DNA from: Cymodocea nodosa
Lineage: Eukaryota > Streptophyta > Magnoliopsida > Alismatales > Cymodoceaceae
NCBI GenBank assembly: GCA_036874045.1
Contig: CM072337.1
Coordinates: forward strand, 25,518,001 to 25,582,000
Reading direction: 5' to 3'
Length of the DNA stretch: 64,000 bases
Shown: positions 13,402 to 24,399 of the stretch, piece by piece
How the letters are laid out: every line of letters starts with the position of its first letter
How positions within the stretch are numbered: position 1 is the first letter of the stretch
Position numbers and translations under genes: made by a program
The notes under the pieces: model-generated
Told to the model about the DNA's origin: nothing
The model's database searches: none
What the model saw: only the letters and a program-made list of their open reading frames with translations

Positions 13402-14782
13402 ATGGTTTATGCATCTATTCCTGCCTATCTTGATCCACCCAACTGGAACCAGGTGAGTCCTCCCTCTCCTCCACTCCTTCCCCCTTTCTTCTCAATCCCT
13501 TCTTCATCGAAAAAGCACGATAAAAGAAGCAGAGAACATAATATTCCAAAACCCTTTTCTCTACTACTCTTGAATATACCACTATTTGATTTCTTTGTAC
13601 CTTGTGTTTAATTTCTTCTGCTCTTCTTGTCTCTTTGATTTTTTCTTTTTTTCCCTTAATTTTTCTGTTGACAACCTATAGCAGCAACAGCAGCAGCACC
13701 AACCTGGAGGAAGCGGTGTTGTCCGAGGTACCGGTGGTGGGGGCGATGACGGTGCTCATCACCAACTACTCGGCCCCGTGCCGCCAAGGCAAGAAGCCGG
13801 AGGCGGCGGCGGCGGCGGCGGCGGCGGTGGTGGTGTCACATCTGCTGCAGTTAGGCCGGGGTCGATGGCCGACCGAGCTCGTCTCGCAAAGATCCCACAG
13901 CCGGAACAGGCGTTGAAGTGCCCAAGGTGCGACTCCATCAATACAAAGTTCTGCTACTTCAACAACTACTCCCTATCGCAGCCACGTCACTTCTGCAAGA
14001 CTTGCCGCCGGTACTGGACCCGCGGTGGCGCGCTGCGCAACGTCCCGGTTGGGGGAGGCTGTCGTCGCAACAAACGTAGCAAGAGTAGTTCTTCCAAGTC
14101 CTCCGCTTCCAACAGCCACACCGGGTTAACGTCGACAGGCGCCGGAGGAGCGCCAGCCGGGGTTGGTGCAATTGCCTCCCACATATCGGCACCGACGCAG
14201 CTGCCATTCATGTCATCCTTGCACCCTCTTTCCGATTATGGAGCGACAACCATTGGGTTGAACTATGGTGGACTACACACCATTAATGACACAGCCGTGG
14301 ATTACCATCAGATGGGAAATAGCTCCGGGAGTATGGGACTGGAGCAGTGGAGGCTTCAGCAGCTACAACAATTGCCTTTCTTTGCTGGGCTTGAGCAGCA
14401 ACCAACCGCAACGCCGCCGGCTCTAGGACTGTACCAATTCGATAGCCAGAGCGGAGTAGAGGGGGCAACGTCCACGTTCCTCGGGCAATCTCATGGGATG
14501 GCGACGGCAGCTGGGCTAGCCACGCAGCTGGCGTCGGTGAAGGTGGAAGAGAGCCAACAAGGGCTGAATTTGTCAAGGCAGTATCTGGGTATTCCTGGCA
14601 ACGATCAGTTCTGGAGTACTAGTGCCGGCACCGGCGGTGGTGCCAGCGGTTCTGGAGGCGGCAATACTACTACTTGTAATACCAACACCTCTGCTGGCGG
14701 TACTGGTACTGCTGGTGGAGGGTGGATTACTACCGATCTCTCTGGCTTCAACTCAACACAACCAACTGGAAATCTCATATGA
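13402..14782 (+). CDS. Dof zinc-finger transcription factor (DOF2.4/DOF5.1 type)
   Basis: Two exons, 13402-13452 and 13682-14782, give 383 residues. Exon 1 encodes '[17 protein letters not shown]', the N-terminal signature of the DOF2.4/DOF5.1/PEAR-like group. A Gln run follows the splice and a 12-residue Gly run precedes the '[18 protein letters not shown]' linker. The Dof finger starts at residue 97: 'CPRC', then 21 residues, then 'CKTC' (C-x2-C-x21-C-x2-C), followed by '[20 protein letters not shown]' and a basic KRSKS tail, which matches the family. The C-terminal '[19 protein letters not shown]' and 'TDLSGFNS' motifs are also typical. Dof proteins bind AAAG sites in the nucleus; relatives act in vascular and seed development. 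The acceptor sits in tandem CAG repeats, so one or more Gln may vary by splicing. The coding region is GC-rich. Exact orthology is uncertain. Confidence 0.95.
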
Positions 14783-15768
14783 GTACGACCAATTACCATA
14801 AATTAATCAATATCGTATCATGCATGGCACCTTAGAAGCTCGAATTTTTTCCACGTCTTCGACGAAGGGATCATCGACCGTCCAACGTTTGTGTCGGGAG
14901 AAGTGCGCGCATTCGTTTCAACGTCGACGATAGCTTTCGACCGATCCAAGAACGTTGCCGATGGCTGTTACTTCATCAAGTACGGAGGAAACTTGAACTA
15001 CTACTAGGTAGGCAGGTAGTTTTCTTTCGTATATCTTCGTTTTTTCAATTTGGTGTTGGTGGTGTATTTTTTTTTCTTCTCCTCTTGTATTTCTATAGTA
15101 TGTCTATGTTGATATGAACGGGTCAATGAATTTATGGGGTTTGATAGCTGACATGAAGATTAGCTTCTATATCTAATGAGCCATCGACAGCAATGTGCTG
15201 CATGCTAATCTATTTCACTAGTCTTGTGTTTGCAAACTTATGATTTATGAATCGTTGGGTTGGGTTTCACAACTATATAGTTAGGCACATGCGGTTGCTT
15301 CATATTTTTCAGTTGCCTTCATCATATCTTCTTCATTACCACAGCTGCTGATATTCTCAGCATATCATCACCACGTGCATGCTTTTATGCCGCCAACTCT
15401 AAGTAACTAATTAACTAGGGTTTTGTGTTTCATACTTCAACAAAAGTTCACATTCTCCTGTAATAGTAGCAGTAATAATGATGACGATGATGATTATGAG
15501 AAGAAGAAAAAGAAGTAATAGATGCATGCTATCCTCACACTTTTAAGGTGGTTGATATTCCAGGCCAATTGAGGGTTTATTCAAGGTTTTAATACCCATA
15601 GGCTGACTATATAATCACATTGTCTCTACAATTAATGCTATCAAGGAGATTAACCATGTTATGTTATGGATTTGTGAAAATAATATGAATGGTTTGGACA
15701 AATACCATACATCCATTTATCCTTTTATCACCATGATTCATTGGGCAGCTGTCAAAAAGATGTTCAGA

Positions 15769-15828
<60 letters not shown>

Positions 15829-17300
15829 ACTGTTGTTGTCGAATGGGATGCCAAGTAATCTTCATTCATTCACAAAAGGCGAGGTAATTCCTCCATGGGA
15901 AGAGTTCGAGGTCTGCCAGAGTTATTTGTGTCTTTTTTATAAAGTTAAGACCTTTTCATATATTTTGATTTCTACAGATACGCGATTTTGTGTGAGCGTT
16001 AATTTTGTTGTTCAAACAAATCTCTAATTTTGTGTTTGGAGAATCAATCCATCGTTCATTCACATAGAGGAAATAATAATGATAATAAGTTTATTTCACC
16101 TTCCCTTGCTTGAGAGATTAGAATCTCTTGTATGTTTGCTCGCAGACGTTGCAACACTTGTGTCCGTGCCCTGATTGTAGTAACCACAAATTATTGGCAG
16201 ATATATTAATCAGAAATCTATTTTCCTTTTAAAAAATGCTATTCTTATGTCAAAAATATGATTAGCTTTTTTTCTTAAACCACATTTTTCAAACACATAT
16301 AAGAATCGTTTTTTTTCTGGAATCAAAATCTTCAATTGAAAATCATAGTTTCAAAACTTTGTTACGCCTACCCTAAGCAGTTTAAAAAAGAAGATCATGT
16401 GATTTCACGTTTTATATGAGAATGTAAACCATGATGACCCATATCTTTGCATTTTACCTATAAGAAAACTCCAGGTTGGAGTTAATCAAGGTTCATACAT
16501 TACCGTAATGTAAAATCTCTTTTTACCATTCCTTCAAACATAAATCCCAATCCTCAAAAAAAAAAAAAAAGTCAATCAGAGCTCATGCTGTATGTGCCAT
16601 TTCTACGTTCTCTTTACAATTTCAAATAAAAAACCTAAGCAAACATGTCACAAACGCTCGTTCTTCAATGTAAAATCTCCTTTGTTTTACGCAAGAGAAG
16701 TGACAAACTATATATTTACTGTTTTTTTCTTCCTTTTCCATGGCAGATTCTATTAAAAAAGTTCCTGACTTGAATGCAGTGAACCATCAAATGTTTTCTC
16801 GTAAACTCCAAATTTTCACTTTTGAATGGTGCGAACTCGATCTATATATGCGTGTCCGCTGCAGTACCACACCATGTTTTTTTCTTACGATGATAATATT
16901 TCTTGTTAAGCTTGAATATCGCTAAGTTTATATATATGATACTGCAATATATTATGCTCATTATCCACTATTAATTGTGATCTTAGTATATGCTGCGGTA
17001 GTACGATATATTCTGATACTCATTAAATGAGAACAGTTAAAACAATTAAATGGATTCGGGTAGAGATAAACTAGATTTAATATATCGTTTTTAGATAACT
17101 AAAGAAAAAAAGGTATAATTATCCATATTTACATCTTTCTATAATATATTCACCTAATAAGCCTAACTAGTCTTGAACGCCAAGATGGCTTTCTTTGCCG
17201 ACTCTTGTCTTCATAAGTAATAAAGAAGCCATCTAGTATACATTGCAAAGATTCAGGTTGACAGACTTTGTTGTGCTGCTTTGATTTGTTTTTTAATTGG
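14783..17300. other. Dof 3' flank and intergenic DNA
   Basis: The first 220 bp are GC-richer, and in the Dof frame they are open for 66 codons (14807-15004) after two in-frame stops; no ATG is present, so this is most likely 3' UTR. The sequence then becomes AT-rich. It contains a CT microsatellite near 15.8 kb. No gene is recognised. Confidence 0.6.
15769..15826. repeat. CT dinucleotide microsatellite
   Basis: About 58 bp of (TC)n with a single TTT interruption near 15793. Confidence 0.95.
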
Positions 17301-17306
17301 GACTCT

Positions 17307-17587
17307 TTTGGTTGGCTATAATCTTAACATAAGGTAATTAAATTATATTACGTATTTAGATTACAATATTTGTTGATTAAATGTGAGCTAATTATATGAT
17401 TGTACAAAGAATTCATTTTATCATTCAAGTTTATATTTAGTTAGTTGAGTGACGTTTTAAAGAATTTGATTTCTTATAACAAAATTTCAAAGCTTATAAG
17501 AGTGATAACAAAATATTGTAATTTAATTAAGAAATGTGATTCAATTCAATTACGTTACATTAGATATTGATTACGGTCAATCAAATG
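17307..17587. mobile_element. MITE, family 1 copy A (about 280 bp, TIR)
   Basis: The left end reads 'tggttggctataatctta' and the right end, read in reverse complement, 'tgattgaccgtaatcaat', giving imperfect terminal inverted repeats of roughly 40 bp that continue into 'gtaattaaatt'/'gtaattgaatt'. The interior ('agttagttgagtgacgtttt', 'caaagcttataa') is shared with the copies near 18.2, 18.6 and 23.2 kb. There is no coding capacity, and target duplications are not clear by eye. The superfamily is unassigned. Confidence 0.6.
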
Positions 17588-18164
17588 AAAGCTTAAGTGA
17601 ATGCGCTGGAGCAGAATTTATGTTTTCTAACAAAAATTTAGCAAAGAACGTCATTAGTCCAAAGGCAGAATAAAGGGAAGAGTTAATTAATATTTCTAAA
17701 AATGCAAAACACAATCTCCTAGATATTCAGGAAAAAAAAGAATTTCCTTAGATTATCTTCCCACTAAATCGTAACCAAAACGGTTGAAAAAAGAATTGTA
17801 TCATACTACATTAACTCATATATATGCAAAATCATGACTATATATTTAACGAAAAATATTTTAACCTTGTAAAAAAACAATTTCTTGAGGTGTGGCAAGC
17901 AACAAGTGCTGCTGTGACTCTACTAGAGTTCAAGAAGCTATTGTTTTCAACCTTTTTTTAAACAATTTTGGAAATTGTATTTTCAAGAGTAGAAGCTTCG
18001 TTGCATTTTAGAGTAGTTTGCAAAAAAATATTCGTAAACAAGATTAATATATTTTTAAAAATTTAATAAAATTATAGCTTTTATAAAAGATTTTATGCAA
18101 AATCCATCGATCTGTACCTAATTAAAAAAATTAATTAGATAAAGAATCGATTTTATTATTTAAA

Positions 18165-18370
18165 GTCATATTTAGTTAGCTGGGTGGTCTCGAAGAACTT
18201 ATTTTCTTGTAATCAAAATTCAAAACTTATGGTTATAGAAACTCAAATATTATAATCTCTTCAAATATCGTAATCTAACCAAAGAATATAATTCACTAGT
18301 AACTATGTTTAGTGTTTGTAATCTACATGTGAAATAATGTAATGTAATGTAATTAAATTAAATTCCTTAA
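18165..18370. mobile_element. MITE, family 1 copy B (partial)
   Basis: The interior 'catatttagttagctgggtg' and 'aaattcaaaacttatggtta' aligns with copy A, and the right part ends in 'taatgtaatgtaattaaatt'. The left terminus is missing or too decayed to place. Confidence 0.45.
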
Positions 18371-18551
18371 TTAAATAAAAATATTTAAATTTTAATGATT
18401 GATATTTTAGATTTAGATTATAAAAAAAAAATATTTTTTTGGGACGTCTCTACTCTTATTATTAATTTACATTTTAATTACCAAACATCAAAATTTGTTT
18501 ATGTAATGTGATATTCAATCATGCAAACAAGGCCTAAACGAGAATTTCAAG

Positions 18552-18782
18552 CAACCAAACATTAATGCAATATAATGTAATTAAATTACAATATTTGTGT
18601 TTTTTTATCGTAAACTTCGAAATCTGATTACAAGAAATGAAATTGATTGGGACATCACTCAAGTAATTGAAGATGAGCATAAATGATATAATGGATTCTT
18701 TATAAATATTATAATAAATTTATATTTTTCTACCCAATATTTCAATTGCATTACATTACATTAAGATTATAATCAACCAGAT
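18552..18782. mobile_element. MITE, family 1 copy C (inverted orientation)
   Basis: Ends 'caaccaaacattaatgcaat' and 'ttaagattataatcaaccag' form an inverted repeat matching copy A's termini. The interior, read on the minus strand, contains 'ttgagtgatgtcccaatcaa', matching the 'ttgagtgacgtttt' region of copy A. This is the best-defined pair of ends in the family. Confidence 0.6.
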
Positions 18783-19029
18783 AGGACATTACTGTGATTA
18801 ACTAGTAATTTTTTGAAACAAGCGTAGGACATGTACGCGCTTCTCCTCTTGATGCAGGTGTTTGCTGATATTCTTCCCTCAAGAAAGCTGTATATTGTCT
18901 GGTAAAAACTTGAATGGTACAATGAAGAACAAGATAACATTAGTTGGTCATCCATGTTTTTTTATTACAAAGGATGAGATCTTAAGTTAAAATTCTGACA
19001 AAACCTTATAATTATTATCAAACAAAACT

Positions 19030-20130
19030 CAACAGTGCACACTTTTATCACTCGGAGACAGAGAGACCAGGCACTTTATTTGGGCAGCATGCTGTTGGAT
19101 TCGGCTTGCGTTTATTGCCCGGGATGAATGCCTCAAGACTGTTCGGCCTTTTCCACTTTGATTAGCATCGAAGTAATGCATCTGCTCGTAGATTATGAAG
19201 ATTTATTACCACCTAATGTCTGACTTACCTACCCAAAGGAACCGAGGTCGAAGGAAGGACAGATGGGAGATGACAAGAAGGCGCTGGAATCGATGCAGGC
19301 AAAAGAATTCGTTAAGAAAACCTAAGACTTGGTCAGACACAGGAGAAGAAGACATCCGTAGACGTATGAAGAGAAGAAGAAAAAAAGAAACAAAAGAGAG
19401 AAGAGTGTAACGAGCAGAGGAGATCGAAGAGATGGAAACGAGAGATTCAGAGCAGAAATTCTGATATCTGCTAATTAACATCATCGGTACGGCACAGTTA
19501 GTCATTTCTCTGTGTAACGGGGAAAAAGATCTCCCAGGTTAAAAAGTTGTATTATAAAAGAATTTCTTCCATCTACTAAGATGTCACTGTCCGAGGGAAT
19601 CTGGTTTACCGCTTGCTTTCACGAGGACCAACGTGGTTGTGGTCTTCATATGTAAGAGAATAAAGCGACCACTGAAAAATAAAAAAGAGGGAAAAGAAAG
19701 GGAGGAAGAAAACCCCACAAAAGAAATACCTTGAAGGTTGTAGCAGACGAGAAGAGAAGGTTGCTTGAGCAGAAACAGTAGTAACACGATGCGGAGAACT
19801 GAGAGAGAAACAAGGAAGCACTGCTGCCAAAGGAGAATTATTAATAAAGAAGGAAAAGGCAACAAAGGGTGGGGGTGCAATCAAATTTAGGGTTTTGAAT
19901 GGGCTCGGTAACCAATGCGCAGTAGTGGTGATGGGGCATGGGTGTGTCCATTGAAGCTTGTGGTTCACGACTCAATCTCAAACTGTGCCATGTGGAAGCG
20001 GCAGTGCCTCCGCCTTCCCTTCCCACTCTCTCCCTCTCTCTCTCCCCTTCTGATAGAAAAGGGCCGTGGCTCATGAGCTCGCCAACGCGGATAGATTCCA
20101 TTCTCCTCCCTCGTGATCACGTTCCCTCCC
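19030..20130 (-). other. Possible unrecognised transcription unit (minus strand)
   Basis: This segment is GC-richer than its surroundings. On the minus strand it looks like a plant leader: a pyrimidine/purine-rich start near 20.1 kb, a telo-box-like 'aaaaccctaaatttg' near 19.89 kb, then a TC-rich stretch ending at a possible donor 'aag|gtattt' near 19.73 kb. A possible acceptor ('tttttcag') precedes an ATG reading 'MKTTTTLVLVKAS', and a possible final frame near 19.1 kb reads 'FIPGNKRKPNPTACCPNK'. No spliced frame could be assembled with confidence and no family was recognised. It may be a small-protein gene, a non-coding transcript or a promoter region. Confidence 0.25.
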
Positions 20131-20299
20131 AATCATATGTGCAAAATCCCATCACATTCATCGTTCAATCTGCTGTATCATGTCACGTCAGACGCTCTGA
20201 TTTGAATTTTGTGGCCGAAAAAACGAGACAGCAACTCACGCACTACTCATATATGGTTTATTCTACTACTGGCTTGTGGTTTATTTGTGTTTGTGTCGA

Positions 20300-21700
20300 T
20301 TGATATATACTTATCATGTAAAATTATGTTTTTCGATGCATTGAATTATAAAATTAATAGGTTAAATTTGTAAATCGATATATCATTTACATCAATAATA
20401 TATTAATTTTAGTACAAACTCTTCAATTTTGCAAATTTAATATAGAAAAATCAATGCATACAACTTTCATAAATATTTTTCATACATTTTTTCCGTAAAT
20501 GATATATTGATTTTTTTTTTTAAAAAAAATGTATTGACTTGTAGGTTCAAATCTAGTTTCACAGGATGATGGCCTAGTACTTAAAAAAAATTACGCATAA
20601 TTTGACCATGTTGACCTAATTCAGCATAGTTGGGCGTAACTCAGTTGACATGTATAATTCATGCTGGCCCTACGCAATATAAATAACATCACGGAATCAA
20701 GACCTGGCTATTAAATAGAGTTTCCCGTGATTTTGTAAAAAATTAAAATAACATGTTATGATTTATATTTTTAGAATAAAAAAAGTTCAATTCTGATCAA
20801 TTTCAACGATTATGCGCAATTCTCTTTTTTGGCACGAAATTTGATTTTAAAATAAAAAGGATTCTAAATGAACTTTACACTGTAATCCAAAATTTTACGA
20901 TTTTTACTTCCTTAAAGCAAACATAATAGTTGCAATTTTTGTAACAATCTGGAAGTCTAACCATATCGAATCCAAGGCAAACCTAAGAAGATGAACGCCG
21001 TTCAATGCATGCCATCACACAAGTAGTAGAATTCCGATGTATTTAATCATAATTTAATTTAAAGTGAGAACCAAAGCAATGGGAAATAATTATCAATCCG
21101 TTCTCTAACAGTTTTCGTTCTGATGGGTAAACACGATTCGATTTGGTTTCAAAATTTTTAAAATCCAGTCGATAATTATTACAAAAAATGGATCCGAACG
21201 TAACCATTTATGCTATGTCTATGCCTCTGTCTTCGGTACCGCCGGAGACTGGCACTGGTCTTGCAAATGGGCCGGGCTGGGCCCATGGAATGCTCTGGAT
21301 CACCAGATCCGGTTGTTTCGAGCCGGACGTTGACTTTCAGTTCAATCTTCGTATTTGTATGAAGCCCAAATGCGAAATTTAGCTGAAAATTTTAAGGAAA
21401 CAAGAGATGAAAGGAAAAATTACTTAAGGACGATTTAATTTGCAACTAGTCTGCAACTTCAATGCAAGGAAACATCTTATATTTATTATATTAATTTTGG
21501 ATACCATCAAAAACGATATATATAGATATATAGATATAGATGGCAAGAAACCGCTGCATCGATCCTGTACTTTTTAATTAATCAAGGAGAAAATATTAAT
21601 TTCTTTCTGTTTTAACTGGCAACCCTAGAGAATCGGTGCGATATCCTCCAGCAATGGGATGACTTCCACGTTCACATAACATCGTCATCTCCTCCCAAAA
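20300..21700. other. AT-rich intergenic DNA
   Basis: No coding frame or recognisable element is seen. It contains homopolymer runs and short AT repeats. The last few hundred bases would be the upstream region of the MIR169-type gene. Confidence 0.5.
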
Positions 21701-21716
21701 GTCGCATCGTTTTAGG

Positions 21717-21726
21717 TCTATATATT
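21717..21726 (+). promoter_or_regulatory. TATA box for the MIR169-type gene
   Basis: 'tctatatatt' lies about 120 bp upstream of the hairpin base. This spacing fits a Pol II start near 21750 and a short 5' leader that would include the GT/GA microsatellite. Inferred from position and sequence only. Confidence 0.45.
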
Positions 21727-21767
21727 AAAAAAACTCAGTGGCATGGAGTGCAAGCAGAAGAACATTT

Positions 21768-21769
21768 GT

Positions 21770-21809
<40 letters not shown>
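21768..21809. repeat. (GT)n(GA)n compound microsatellite
   Basis: About eleven GT units run directly into about nine GA units, between the TATA box and the miRNA hairpin, so they are probably in the primary transcript. Confidence 0.95.
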
Positions 21810-21837
21810 TTGTGAGGAAGTCTTGCATGGAGGGGCA

Positions 21838-21957
21838 GAGAATTGAATGTAGCCAAGGATGAATTGCCTGCGCCTGTGATTTTAGGGTTTTCTTTTGGTC
21901 CGGCCTTCGCACCTGCAGTGGTTCCAGGCACTTCGTTCTTGGCTACACTGGGTTCTC
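21838..21957 (+). ncRNA. MIR169: MIR169-type microRNA precursor hairpin
   Basis: The 5' arm, 21850-21870, begins 'tagccaaggatga' and ends 'ttgcctg'. It differs from the widely conserved miR169 form at one base (position 14, A instead of C). The 3' arm, 21925-21945, reads 'caggcacttcg' then 'ttcttggcta'. The two arms pair at 20 of 21 positions, counting two G-U wobbles, with one T/C mismatch. Pairing extends below the duplex ('gagaattgaatg' against 'cactgggttctc'), as plant DCL1 substrates need. The 3' arm at 21927-21947 corresponds to a miR169 star with a 2-nt overhang. miR169 guides cleavage of NF-YA (HAP2) transcripts. The loop is about 54 nt. No second miR169 hairpin was found nearby. The call rests on hand pairing; expression is unknown. 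Confidence 0.88.
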
Positions 21958-22555
21958 TTCTTCTCATGCCAGACCCTCACAAGAACGCCCCTTGCCTCTA
22001 CTTAATCATTCATACCCGCCCTTGCTTCCACCCTAATCTTTTTATTGTGTTCCGACCGCCTGCAGTTTAATTTTTCTGTTGGATTTTCAATCACACACGC
22101 ACATATATATATATACCCGAAAAACAATTTTACTTGGTTGTTTACAATGTGATTTCTAGGTGCGTACGACGACGCTACGATGCAGAAGAACGGCGAATGA
22201 AAGGTATGCGGCAGATGATCGACCCAACCTTCCCAATATATATATATTGCCAAAAAAAAACTTTGTTTTCATCTATCCACGAAAACACAAGTTTAATATG
22301 TTTTTGCGTGTTCGAGTGTTTCTTCCTCCAATATATATATATGACGCACGTGGTTTCTAAGCCAACTCATATGATGTGACGATCGATAGCCTTGCTTCCA
22401 TGGGTGCCGATTAATTAATGAGGGAACTAAAGATAATCCATAAATTATATTAAAACGATAGTATTTGCATGATACGTCATAATAATTAATTAATTCATTT
22501 CAAATATGTTAAATCTGTAATTTAAGTTAGAATGTTGTGATGGCAGCAACCAACC

Positions 22556-22558
<3 letters not shown>

Positions 22559-22587
<29 letters not shown>

Positions 22588-22676
22588 TGTATGTATGTAT
22601 GTATGTATGTATGTATGTATGTATGTATGTATGTATGTATGTATGTATGTATGTATGTATGTATGTATGTATGTAT
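22559..22676. repeat. Long (ATGT)n microsatellite
   Basis: About 118 bp of uninterrupted ATGT/GTAT repeats (about 29 copies). Spurious frames (Tyr-Val-Cys-Met and Tyr-Ile-His-Thr repeats) run through on both strands and are not genes. Confidence 0.98.
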
Positions 22677-23116
22677 ATCATAAGATCATATCTGTAATTG
22701 AACCGGTAATAGATAGATCTGCTTCAAATGTTGTACTCTATTTCCTCTTTGTAGGGTAGAAATAGTTGTGACGTCAAGACATACGCAAACAACAAACTCA
22801 AGGTCCACGGAAATCTAGGAAAAATTCCATCTTTAATTATGATTTTAGAAGAATTAATCGCAGCTAAGATCGAACAGCAACGCAAAAGCCTTAATGCTGA
22901 TGCCAATAATAAGACTTAATCATAATTTTTTTTGTACTTGTACGGTTGTAAATTATATTGTCATTTTTAACAATTTATAGAATATCCAGGTCAATATTCT
23001 GTTGTAAAATGTAAGTATAGGCGTAGGGTGCCAAAATACAATACTAACATTCCAGCCATATATATGTCTTCAACTTTAGTTCTGAGTTCTCATCCAAAAA
23101 ACAGTGGTTCACATTT

Positions 23117-23404
23117 TAGGTTATGTTTGCGTAACCTTAGATATAGCATAATTAAATTGCATTACTTAAGTAAATTGCAATGTTCTGTAACCAAATATAA
23201 ATTAATTATGAGATTATATAAAAAATCGATATTACCATTTGTTTAAACTAATGTTTGAATTGTTGAGTGATATCGCAATGAATTTAATTTTTTATTCAAA
23301 TTCTAAAGTTAGTAGTTATAAAAGTTCTAATGTTATAATTTAATTGAAGAATGTATGTAATCTTTAATCGCACTACATTAGTGTACGAAGAAGGTGAATC
23401 AAAC
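23117..23404. mobile_element. MITE, family 1 copy D
   Basis: The interior 'ttgaattgttgagtgatatc' and 'aattctaaagttagtagtta' aligns with copies A-C, and the right side has 'gtaatctttaatcgcactac', matching their termini. The ends are approximate and the copy is diverged. Confidence 0.45.
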
Positions 23405-23721
23405 TAGCTAGGCACCATTTCGGTGACTAACTATTAGAGTTTTACGCACATATGGTTAGAGTTCAATGCGCTCATGCAATAATTATATATCTCAAAGAAG
23501 ACGGGAATCACTTCAACAACTCATTTGGTGGATAAAGTTCTCTGTTCATTATAAATTGATTTTAAGATAAAATATTTCACAATTCTTCAGTTTCAGGATA
23601 GTCAAATCATTGCATATTTTATAACAAACATTGGTCAAAAAACCATATAATTTTTTTTTTTTTTTAAAACTACATAATCGTACAACTAGTGGTGTTCAAT
23701 TACATATCACGGTAAAGCGAT

Positions 23722-24040
23722 AGAGTTGTACGAGAAGGAGGTGGTCAAGCTGGCGGAAAAGCTGCTGGACTTGTTCTGCGAGAACCTTAGGCTCGAGAAA
23801 GGGTACGTAAAGAAGGCGTGCGGCGGGGAAGATGATGGTCTCTATTCATGGGCACCAAGTTCGCCGAGCACCCGTCCTGCCTCAGGCCCGACATGGCTTC
23901 CGGGCACACACCGACGCCGGAGGTATCATCGTCGTCGTCGTCGTCTAAGATCAAGCGAGAACTACAAGGAGATCTACTCCGGCGACAACTTCGGCGAGAA
24001 GGCACCGAGATTCCAAGCACTGAAAGGGCATCGCTGCTAA
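23722..24040 (+). pseudogene. ACO: Fragment of an ACC oxidase gene (broken)
   Basis: The first part reads 'YEKEVVKLAEKLLDLFCENL' then 'LEKGYVKKA', the signature of 1-aminocyclopropane-1-carboxylate oxidase, the last enzyme of ethylene synthesis (2-oxoglutarate/Fe(II)-type fold). It continues in a second frame ('GTKFAEHPSCLRPDM', matching GTKVS.YPPCP.PD) and a third ('GFRAHTDAGGII', with the iron ligands H and D). It then jumps back to the first frame at 'ENYKEIYSGDNF' ... 'APRFQALKG', the C-terminal segment. Roughly 110 residues between the HTD motif and the C-terminus, including the second His ligand and the RxS motif, are missing. At least two frameshifts plus this deletion show it is dead. 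A GTC repeat sits at the deletion point. No start codon is present. Confidence 0.8.
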
Positions 24041-24399
24041 ATCTCTTGGCCAGACCAATGGGGTCGTGTGCTGATCGATCGATCTCCATACATATACATA
24101 TATCTACGTCTACTAGTCTGCGTATGGCCCGTCGTCGTTCCGTATCATCGTCGACGTTGTTGCATGGCCAAGTGAGTACGCCTTCCATGTCGAATTATGT
24201 AATAATAAAGTCCTTCAATTCTGCTCTTTTCCATAGAACATGTAGTGATATTTATTTATGGTCCATATGGAGCTCTTACTTGTAAGCTGGACTGAATACC
24301 ATTATCTATATTTTATACCGCTAGCTATTGAAAACTAAAGTAATACACTATGTCCAACATTTAACATTTGTTTTCGTATGCATTACTTTGGAAGCTTGC

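Noticed and set aside
13602-13916. Ala-rich open frame overlapping the Dof second exon
   Set aside because: It is an out-of-frame reading of the GGC/GCG repeats; the Dof frame carries the conserved finger.
18880-18900. 'tcaagaaagctgt' resembles the complement of miR396
   Set aside because: Only 13 bases match, no opposite arm pairs with it nearby, and it lies next to AT-rich MITE sequence. Treated as chance.
22490-22759. Open frames with Tyr-Val-Cys-Met and Tyr-Ile-His-Thr repeats
   Set aside because: They are translations of the ATGT microsatellite on either strand, not genes.
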